A stretch of DNA of 12,987 nt from Coemansia sp. RSA 922 (taxonomy: Eukaryota > Kickxellomycota > Kickxellomycetes > Kickxellales > Kickxellaceae), in assembly GCA_027577415.1 (NCBI GenBank), contig JANBQS010000727.1, positions 1-12,987 of the forward strand. Direction: 5' to 3'. Positions 1 to 6,742 of this stretch are shown here, piece after piece (the first letter of the stretch is position 1; the number at the start of each line of letters is the position of its first letter). The notes under the pieces were generated by a model. The model saw only the letters and a list, made by a program, of their open reading frames with translations, was not told the origin of the DNA and ran no database searches. The position numbers and the translations under genes were made by a program.

Positions 1-1141
1 GAATCACAAGTTACTGAAATCACAGCCACGTTTAGAAAGAAGGTTGGTAATTTCAGGTATTAAGATGTCCCCCAGTCTGGATCTCTGCCATGAGCTATGA
101 GCGAGCAACTCAGATGCTCAACTCACAGCCACTGATCACGGCAAGTGAGACAAATGATGAGTCTGTAGAAGTGAGTATCGGCGACTCCCAGTCACTTGTT
201 ATCATAGATAGCACCAACCACAAGGGTAGTAAGCTGGCGGCCCATGATATGCACACACTATCACTTATTTCGCAGCTCTACTTGGCAGGAGGCACAGTGC
301 AGTCCCAGAAATGGAACAGCAGCTTGCAGCTAATTGCTAACCCCCATGGTGTCTGCAAGCACCACTGGCCTCTCAGCAGCCTTTGGCTGTTTCTTGGGCT
401 GATCTGGTGGTCTGGCTGGGTGAGGAGGATGTGCTGCCAAGCCAGGTTTTGCATGCACTTAATGGTGCTGTCATTGACATTGTTGCTATCTCAACTGTGC
501 CTAGCCCTGATGCGCATACTTGGACTGAGTCTGAAATTCGTGGACTCTACTCTGGCACTAGAATTACTGATCAGGCAGCCATTGACTTGAGTGAACCAGG
601 ATCATGGATGCTTTTGCACTCCTGTTTGGATGAGCACCAGCCAGCCCACCTGAATGGGCTTGCAAATGAGTGCTTGCCTTATATCATGTATGGACAGCTG
701 AATGCCAACAACACTACTTTCCTGGCTCATGTGCTAGCCAGGTCTGTGGATCCAGTTGAAGGACAGATACACCTGATCTTGCCACCCAATGTCGTTTGCC
801 CAGCTAGCAATGGGTCTGGAGTGCAGCTGAGCACATTGCACCAGATCGTGGGCATAGTTAAGGAACCTGGTCCTAGCACATTTGGAGTTGATCTGCTGGT
901 CTGGTCCTTAGTCAATGGCAGTTATGCAGAGCAGTCAATGGGTTTGTCTTCAGTCAGGCAGTGGGGATAATTCAACCATCATACTGGCAGTAGGGACAGC
1001 ACTGCTCTGGCAGATGCTGGTGATGGTGCTGCACTGCTTGATATCCAAGAAGCCCCATATCTTTCAGTTAAAGTTGATGAGGGAATTGGTGCAACTTCGA
1101 CTTGCTCCAAGGGAGGAATACAACATTGTGCTCTCCAGTAA
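1..1141 (+). pseudogene. Decayed unrecognised protein-coding gene, left end off window
   Basis: I do not recognise the family. A protein-like reading continues from the left edge but switches frame. Frame 1 covers 1-60 and meets TAA at 61-63, which is one C-to-T change from CAA. The reading then moves to frame 3 from about 64-90 to about 345, to frame 2 from about 345 to about 950, probably to frame 3 over about 950-1005 (reading GDNSTIILAVGTA), and back to frame 2 to a TAA at 1139-1141. Frame 2 alone has stops at 338-340 and 968-970. The translated pieces are mixed polar/hydrophobic with few basic residues, several Cys and NNT/NGS-type glycosylation sequons (for example NANNTTF, SNGSG), which would suit a secreted protein but does not prove it. 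A 30 bp removal (961-990) would also bypass the last stop but is too short for a usual intron. An intron-rich real gene is the alternative; I see no convincing splice sites. Confidence 0.5.
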
Positions 1142-1146
1142 CTCTT

Positions 1147-1668
1147 TTACAATATTTGTAATATGTTGCTAATAGACATAAATTCATTAGGTTTAGTCCA
1201 TGGCCATGTCACCAAACAAGCTCGACAATAGCTGACCATAGCTGCCAATAGCATTATCCAGGGCAGACACCAACGTGTCACTCATCAGCATGCAAAAGTT
1301 TAACTGCCATGTGTACACTGACAAAGCTGAATCAGACTTGTCTCCTTCATACTTTGTCGACCTGTAGTGAAAGCCCTCAAACATGCACAGTATCTTGGTG
1401 ACTACAGAATCTGTCTCTTCGTAGATCTCGCAGGATAGAGGCTCTAGAGCTGCTTCACAGGGTCAGCGTATCTACCAGGAATCTCCCACTTGTTTGGGTA
1501 GGAGCGCTCATGAGCTGCACACTGAACTAACAGTATTCTGGGGATGCCATGGTTGGTGTGGGATATTGCGCCACTGGTGACTATGTGGTGAGGCCTGTGC
1601 TCATCAGTGAGCAAGAGTATGTAGTCTGCAGAGGTCTGGGTAGTATGTAAGGCTAAAGGCTCCGACAT
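1147..1668 (-). pseudogene. Nudix hydrolase pseudogene
   Basis: Nudix enzymes cleave nucleoside diphosphates linked to another moiety, using a box of the form Gx5Ex7REUxEExGU. Reading from ATG at 1668-1666, the N-terminal half contains the usual strand before the box (GIPRILLVQ, then AAHERSYPNKWEIPG). The frame is lost near 1458 inside the box: one missing G there would restore DPGEAALE. The next frame reads CEIYEET and continues to QLNFCMLM without a stop. A second shift near 1198 is needed to reach a plausible C-terminal helix (NEFMSISNILQIL) and TAA at 1149-1147. The virtual length of about 173 residues fits a single-domain Nudix protein. Box positions are also substituted: first Gly to Arg (1473-1471), Arg to Cys (1432-1430), last Gly to Asp (1411-1409). 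The two Glu of EE remain (1420-1415). Two indels plus lost box residues make it almost certainly inactive. The family call is firm; the substrate is unknown. Confidence 0.8.
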
Positions 1669-2029
1669 ATAAATTTTTTATAATATCTGCATACCAAAAG
1701 AAAGAGTAAATATAAACTAAGGAGGATACTAGATTTCTCTAGTGTAGGCAAGAGATTTAGCATTGTGTGGGAACTCACAGAGGAACCGCAGCAAACAAGA
1801 ATACATGTTTCATATTCTAACAATGAAGTGAAAATTAGACTGATCTCCTTAGTAGTAAGCAAAAAACCCCCCACGGCAGGCAAAGACATGAGCAACTAAG
1901 CAGAGACTTTAAGGCCAAAGGAGCTTGTGTTCTTTCTTCAAAGCGCTCTTTTCTCTTCCTTTATTGATGACGTAGAACCTTTCCCTCCTTCCGCCAACTG
2001 TGGTGGACACACTTTTAAGTTTAAAAGGA
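1669..2029. promoter_or_regulatory. Divergent intergenic region, probable ABC transporter promoter
   Basis: This 361 bp stretch separates the leftward Nudix pseudogene from the rightward transporter. It has an AT-rich block at about 1669-1720 (TATAAATTTTTTATAATATC beginning at 1668), which would lie just upstream of the former Nudix start. A pyrimidine-rich tract lies at about 1928-1962 and another at about 1979-1991, both upstream of the transporter ATG; CT-rich tracts of this kind are common in fungal promoters. TGACGTAG at 1967-1974 resembles a CRE/ATF half-site but is imperfect. I see no convincing TATA box close to the transporter start. The role is inferred from position. Confidence 0.4.
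1684..1899 (+). other. Orphan 72-codon open frame without early ATG, possible exon or gene remnant
   Basis: Between a TAA at 1681-1683 and the TAA at 1897-1899 this frame is open. From about 1732 it reads like a real protein: RFSIVWELTEEPQQTRIHV, then SNNEVKIRLISLVVSKKP, rich in alternating residues as in beta strands. The only ATG is three codons from the end, so it cannot stand alone as a gene. It could be the tail of an older gene lost when the region decayed, a terminal exon whose 5' part is elsewhere, or chance. I do not recognise it. The opposite strand is also open over 1653-1895, but that reading looks like a low-complexity shadow. Confidence 0.3.
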
Positions 2030-5000
2030 ATGCCCACTGCTGGCCAGAAATTTTCTCTGTTCTTCACTCAATTTTTTCTCCACTCCATTTCTTGGTCATC
2101 TAGTTGCTTCTTGTGCTTTTCAATGATTATCCAGGAGTACTTTTATTTAGCAACCTCAGTGTTGCAGCGCTCTGCTCTCCCAGCTGCTGATTCTGCCGTC
2201 ATAGCCATGTCACTCTTTGCAGCCCTACGAAACAAGACGCCATTATCCAAGTGGCTTGGCAACATGCCATCTCTTCTAGCTTGCACTATGCTTGCTGCGC
2301 TTGCCATTCACTCATCTGCTGCTTGGGCTGGCCTTTTCTATTCAACTGCCATGCTCTTGTCAGTTGCCCTGTCTGCTTCGACTACTGGCTATGTTTGGTT
2401 CCAAGCATTCCATCTATTGGGCGTTTACCGAGCACTGAATGGTTCAAGTGAAGTGTGGAGTAGTGCAGTATGTGCTCTGCTACATGGCGTTCTATTGCTG
2501 GCAAACCTCGATGCTTCTAGTAAATCCCTGCTACACCAAGTCTTTCAACGGTGCACCTATGCTCAAGAGCGCTACCTGATGAAGCTGCAAAAACTGCAAC
2601 AAGTTACATTTGATGACCTGTGGCCACTTCCTGAGCGTTTCCAGCTGCGCACTGCCTACAGTGAGTTCAAACTCAACACCAACGAGTCGTATTTTGTTAT
2701 TCGTGCCATTATCCACATGATGTGGCGTCCAATGATTCCAGTGTACATCGTCGGGTTGTTGCTACAGTTCTTACCTCTACTTCAGATCAAGTTAAACAGC
2801 AGCATTATGCACAACATCGAAGATTTGTCTAACTATACCATGTATATGATTATTGCTGACATTGCACGCATTATGATCATTCAATTGTTGAATGACCAGC
2901 AGCGCTTAGTTTGTCAGTATGTTGCAAACGAAATGTCCAGAGCAGAGAATGCAATTGACATTGAGATGTTCCGCTTGCCCTTGCAAAGGCTAGGGCTAAG
3001 GAATAAATCATCTGGCTATTCATTCTCTAGTGGCTACCTGAGGCCCTTTATTAATCTGCCTCAAAGTGTTGAACGCCTACTCAGCTCACTCTTTTCTTTA
3101 GTCATGACAGGATGGATGTTGTACAAGCACATTGGTTACTATGTAATAATTGCGATTACTATGCCTCATCTGTTGAACCTTGTTTATACTGGGCTAGAGC
3201 TGCTAATTGGAAGTGAGCATAGTTGGAGTGAACCCAAAGACTCTACTAGCACTTGGTCAGACTTAGAGGATATAATCAAGGGCATTAAATCCATCAAGAT
3301 ATTTGCTTGGGAGAAAATGTTCCCAAATTTATCACCCAAGATAACTTACATGTCCAGAAAAAAGCTTCCGTGGTATGCTCCAATTATGCAATTTATTTGG
3401 GTTCTGCTAAACTCATTTCACTCGCTTGTTAATAACTTAAGTACACTTGCAGCCATATACGCCTATTCTACTTCTACTATGGCTAATGTGAGCATGTCCA
3501 ATGCAAATATACTTGAGATTACTTCTCTCGTTGAAAAGTTGCAGAGTGATGTGGGATCAATGAGCAGCCAATTATCTGGATTTAAATTCATATTGCAGTC
3601 AAATGAAAATGCGGAAACCATGCTTAAAGGCGACTATCTCGATTCTTTGCCTCATTCAGATGATACTTCAGAGGTTGGTTCATTAGTAGAAATGGACAAC
3701 TGTAGCTTTACCTGGGGAAGCGGGAATAGCACCAGAAATGTTCTTTCAGATGTTACACTTAATGCTGGAGCTGGAGATTTGGTGGCAGTTGTTGGCAAGA
3801 CTGGAGCTGGAAAGTCATCACTATTGCTGGCCATATGCAGTGAGGTAGAAATGACACAAGGAACTGGAAGGTTGGTTGGAAAAATTGCATACCTTGAGCA
3901 GCACCCGTGGATTATGAATGATACTTTGCGTGCTAATATTCTCTTTGGTCGTGATTTTGATGAAGAATACTACTGGAAAGTTTTGCATGCCTGTGCACTT
4001 GCAGACGACTCAGATATGTGGCCAAAAGGTGATATGACGGTTATAGGTGAGAATGGCATGAACATTTCTGGTGGTCAGAGAGCTCGTCTGGCATTAGCTA
4101 GAACTGTGTATTCTAAGGCTGACATCTATTTCCTAGATGACCCTTTATCAGCAGTTGACGCCATTGTCAAGCGCCATATCTTGGACAATATTATCTTGAG
4201 TACCGGACTGTTGGGTGATAAGCTGCGTTTTGTCACTACCAATGCAGACAATATTTTGCCGCTGTGCAACCAAGTTGCCACTGTGGATGGTGGTCATGTC
4301 TTGGTCAAAGTACAGACACCCCGAGTTCACACTGCTTATGAGTCTAAAGCCCAAACAAAGCTCAAACAGAAGGATGTCGGTAATGACAACAAAGAGCTAC
4401 AGGCAACACCGGCTTCAGCATCGGAAGGCAAGCATATTGATAGTACCACCGAAGAGAGCACTTATTTGATTGGTAGTACTAGTAATACCTCCAAAGAGCC
4501 AAAGCAGTGGTCACACTGGAGTAATGCATTGTACGCTATTCGCATTTGTGGATTTCCAGTTGTAGCAACTGTTATTATGACTGTGCTGTTTGATACGATA
4601 TCGGTGCTAGTACTCGATATGTATAAGCTTGATGTGTTAAGAGCCAACAGCAAACCCAGTACGGCTGACAGCAATGCAATACTTGCTTATATTGGAGTGA
4701 CAGCACTGAGCCACTTATCCAGTACCCTAATATGGAGGATTCAGATACATATTGAAGGATCATTGATTAATGACAAGTTTGAGCAAAAAGTTGGTGACCA
4801 TCTCATTAGAGGCCTGCTGTTTGCGCCATTATCATACTTCGAAAGTAAGCAAGATAGTGATATTCGCAACGATCATACTAGGGCAATCAGAACATTTACC
4901 AGTAGCACATATTACTATTTGTCATATACTTGTGGAGATGCTATATCTGCCCTCTTGTTGATATATCGAATTGCAAAGTCTTCCCCTTGGCTTCTTGCCT

Positions 5001-6415
5001 GTGTTCCGCTGTTTTGGTTGGTGTCCCAAGTGATGAAATCCATTTTTGATCCATTAAATAAGCAGTTTGGTGAGTTGGACAAGGAAGAAGAGAAAGAACA
5101 TAATCACAACAGGTTCTTGGTTAGCAAGGGAGCTCAGATGATCCGTCTCTTTGGCGTAGAGCCCTACTTTACAAACAGTTACATTAAGAGCGCTGAGAAC
5201 AAAACTTGCTTGGACATGGTCCAGTCAGCATATGGTGATCTACAATTTCTAGTATCTACAACTACTGGAACAGCACTGCACTCGATACTGCTCTATGTCT
5301 ATATTGCCATGTCAAAGATTGGGTTGAACACAATAAGTTCAGGCGATGTTTCTGAGTTCCGCCGTTATTGTGATTCAATCAGCTGGAGTTTAAGTAATAT
5401 TTCCTACTTGTCCACAAACACATTCAATCTACTAGCTGAGATTAATGAGTTCCGCAATCTAGCTGAGCATGATCCAGAAGCACCATACGTAATTGATAGC
5501 TGTCGGCCATCTGCACAATGGCCACCACATGGCAAAATTGAATTCCGCGATTTTAGCATGAAGTATGGCGCAGATCTAAACTACGCTCTGAAGAACGTCA
5601 ACTTGACCATCAACCCGGGAGAAAGGATTGGTATTGTTGGGCGGACTGGCGCTGGTAAGTCTTCGCTGGCCAAGGTGCTGTTTAGGCTGATTCACACAAA
5701 TACCAGTGGCTCAATTTTGATCGATGGACAGGATATTTCTGAATTTGGTGTTGGCGACTACAGACCACGACTGGGTATGATTCCTCAAGAGTCGTCAATG
5801 TTTGGCGGGTTCATTAGAAGGAATTTGGATCCACTCAATCAGTTTGACATTGAAGAAACGTGGGCAGGGTTGGTAAAGTGCAACTTGTCTGAACTGGTTT
5901 CATCCAAGAAAATCGCAAGCAATAGCAGAGAGAAGTCTGAGTACGAAGAGGATCAAGCTCGTAAAAGAGAAGAGTGGCATAATGCTGGCTGGCTTAAGCG
6001 TGTGATGCTATTTATTCTAAAGAAGATGCCCACAACGTTAGACCCTGTCGAACAACTCAAGTCCAATGGATTGGATAAATCGGTTGGAGACTGCTTTGGA
6101 AGCTTTAGTAGTGGTCAACAACAACTGTTTGGCTTGTGTCGGGTAATTATGCGCAAGCAAAAGATCATTGTGCTTGACGAAGCCACCGCCAATGTCGATT
6201 TGGAGACAGACAAGTCCGTTCAAGAGCTTATTTCTAAAGAGTTTAGCGACTGCACTGTGCTGACCATTGCTCATCGCCTAGAGACGATTATGAACAGTGA
6301 TCGGATTATTGTCATGGACAAGGGCACCATTGCTGAAATAGGCACTCCTCAAGAACTATTGGCCAAAGACGGAATGTTTGCCCAACTAGTCAAGACCAGC
6401 GACTTTGGCCAGTAA
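2030..6415 (+). CDS. ABCC/MRP-type full-length ABC transporter
   Basis: This is a 1461-residue ATP-driven pump of the ABCC (multidrug-resistance protein) family. Fungal relatives such as Ycf1 and Yor1 move glutathione conjugates, metals or drugs across vacuolar or plasma membranes; the substrate here is unknown. Domains: a hydrophobic TMD0-like segment (1-165); the L0 linker with DDLWPLPERF (195-204); TMD1 (about 223-525) with IIKGIKSIKIFAWE; NBD1 (about 552-765) with Walker A GKTGAGKS at 589, Q624, ISGGQ 679-683 and Walker B FLDD ending Asp704; a polar linker (about 765-830); TMD2 (about 835-1150); NBD2 (about 1178-1440) with Walker A GRTGAGKS at 1204, Q1253, FSSGQ 1359-1363, catalytic Glu1384 and switch His1415. 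I chose ATG 2030 because the frame has a stop at 1973-1975 and the only earlier start-like codon is GTG at 2000, unlikely in a eukaryote. Oddities: NBD1 lacks the switch histidine (Thr737), and NBD2 carries roughly 50 extra residues between Q-loop and signature. No introns are visible. Confidence 0.95.
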   Translation: MPTAGQKFSLFFTQFFLHSISWSSSCFLCFSMIIQEYFYLATSVLQRSALPAADSAVIAMSLFAALRNKTPLSKWLGNMPSLLACTMLAALAIHSSAAWAGLFYSTAMLLSVALSASTTGYVWFQAFHLLGVYRALNGSSEVWSSAVCALLHGVLLLANLDASSKSLLHQVFQRCTYAQERYLMKLQKLQQVTFDDLWPLPERFQLRTAYSEFKLNTNESYFVIRAIIHMMWRPMIPVYIVGLLLQFLPLLQIKLNSSIMHNIEDLSNYTMYMIIADIARIMIIQLLNDQQRLVCQYVANEMSRAENAIDIEMFRLPLQRLGLRNKSSGYSFSSGYLRPFINLPQSVERLLSSLFSLVMTGWMLYKHIGYYVIIAITMPHLLNLVYTGLELLIGSEHSWSEPKDSTSTWSDLEDIIKGIKSIKIFAWEKMFPNLSPKITYMSRKKLPWYAPIMQFIWVLLNSFHSLVNNLSTLAAIYAYSTSTMANVSMSNANILEITSLVEKLQSDVGSMSSQLSGFKFILQSNENAETMLKGDYLDSLPHSDDTSEVGSLVEMDNCSFTWGSGNSTRNVLSDVTLNAGAGDLVAVVGKTGAGKSSLLLAICSEVEMTQGTGRLVGKIAYLEQHPWIMNDTLRANILFGRDFDEEYYWKVLHACALADDSDMWPKGDMTVIGENGMNISGGQRARLALARTVYSKADIYFLDDPLSAVDAIVKRHILDNIILSTGLLGDKLRFVTTNADNILPLCNQVATVDGGHVLVKVQTPRVHTAYESKAQTKLKQKDVGNDNKELQATPASASEGKHIDSTTEESTYLIGSTSNTSKEPKQWSHWSNALYAIRICGFPVVATVIMTVLFDTISVLVLDMYKLDVLRANSKPSTADSNAILAYIGVTALSHLSSTLIWRIQIHIEGSLINDKFEQKVGDHLIRGLLFAPLSYFESKQDSDIRNDHTRAIRTFTSSTYYYLSYTCGDAISALLLIYRIAKSSPWLLACVPLFWLVSQVMKSIFDPLNKQFGELDKEEEKEHNHNRFLVSKGAQMIRLFGVEPYFTNSYIKSAENKTCLDMVQSAYGDLQFLVSTTTGTALHSILLYVYIAMSKIGLNTISSGDVSEFRRYCDSISWSLSNISYLSTNTFNLLAEINEFRNLAEHDPEAPYVIDSCRPSAQWPPHGKIEFRDFSMKYGADLNYALKNVNLTINPGERIGIVGRTGAGKSSLAKVLFRLIHTNTSGSILIDGQDISEFGVGDYRPRLGMIPQESSMFGGFIRRNLDPLNQFDIEETWAGLVKCNLSELVSSKKIASNSREKSEYEEDQARKREEWHNAGWLKRVMLFILKKMPTTLDPVEQLKSNGLDKSVGDCFGSFSSGQQQLFGLCRVIMRKQKIIVLDEATANVDLETDKSVQELISKEFSDCTVLTIAHRLETIMNSDRIIVMDKGTIAEIGTPQELLAKDGMFAQLVKTSDFGQ

Positions 6416-6430
6416 ATAACGACGTTACCT

Positions 6431-6454
6431 ATTTATTTATTTTTCCTATAAAAG
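6431..6454 (+). promoter_or_regulatory. AU-rich element and TATAAAAG directly after the transporter stop
   Basis: Sixteen bases after the TAA comes a repeated ATTT unit containing TTATTTATT (6433-6441), the same sequence as the class of AU-rich instability nonamers known from animal 3' UTRs. TATAAAAG follows at 6447-6454. In fungi such AT-rich motifs more often serve as efficiency or positioning elements for 3' end formation. The TATAAAAG could also be a TATA box for the next gene, but it lies about 290 bp from that ATG. The motif is visible; its function is inference. Confidence 0.3.
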
Positions 6455-6490
6455 AGCACCAACAAATATACGCTGAAGCAACTGTTAAAA

Positions 6491-6526
6491 GATAGCATAC
6501 ATTGGCGGTACCTAATGTAGACTATC
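6491..6526. repeat. Interrupted inverted repeat (hairpin) in the intergenic region
   Basis: The arms are GATAG and TACATT on the left and AATGTA and CTATC on the right. They pair as 6+5 bp around a two-by-two internal mismatch, with a loop of about ten bases that contains GGTACC. It lies 75 bp after the transporter stop. It might mark 3' end processing or a palindromic factor site, or be chance. It does not look like a tRNA: there is no T-loop or acceptor pattern. Confidence 0.4.
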
Positions 6527-6713
6527 AGCTCCATATATCCACATGAACAACATTGCCTGCACGACACGATGGGGATTGCTACAAACCACCATCTGTAGAC
6601 CCCATTACTTTGAAAGCATTTCTCTTTTCACAATGCGGAGCTAGTCTTTTGGCGTTTGTGTCGGCACTGATTTTGAGCTCTTTTGTCTTTCTTTCATTTA
6701 TTCATTTTTATTT

Positions 6714-6719
6714 AATAAA
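6714..6719 (+). terminator. AATAAA poly(A)-signal-like hexamer
   Basis: A canonical AATAAA follows a T-rich tract and lies about 300 bases after the transporter stop and 23 bases before the next ATG. If used, it would end the transporter transcript inside the 5' leader or first codons of the focadhesin-like gene, giving overlapping same-strand transcripts. Such hexamers arise by chance in AT-rich DNA, so use is uncertain. Confidence 0.3.
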
Positions 6720-6742
6720 GCTATCAGCCAAATATTTTTGCC

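Larger units (their letters stand above)
6416..6742 (+). other. Intergenic region between the transporter and the focadhesin-like gene
   Basis: This 327 bp stretch must contain the 3' end of the transporter transcript and the promoter and leader of the next gene. It is AT-rich, with a T-rich run at about 6663-6713. I see no convincing gene. A 33-codon frame, ATG 6543 to TAG 6642-6644, could act as an upstream ORF if transcription of the focadhesin-like gene starts before it, but it shows no family resemblance. Separate entries cover the AU-rich motif, the hairpin and the AATAAA. Confidence 0.6.

Noticed and set aside
961..1013. A 53 bp (or 30 bp) intron in the left remnant
   Set aside because: The donor GTGGGG is poor, no branch site is evident, the 53 bp version does not restore the frame, and the 30 bp version is too short.
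1653..1895. 80-residue frame on the - strand overlapping the Nudix start
   Set aside because: It overlaps the well-supported Nudix N-terminus in another frame and mirrors the more protein-like + strand frame; it has Leu/Ser/Cys low complexity and no recognisable motif.
2000..2029. GTG at 2000 as the transporter start
   Set aside because: GTG initiation is a bacterial convention; the sequence is eukaryotic, and an in-frame ATG at 2030 gives a normal N-terminus.
5641..5670. GGTAAGTC in the transporter as a 5' splice site
   Set aside because: It encodes the Walker A Gly-Lys-Ser of NBD2, and the frame remains open and conserved on both sides.
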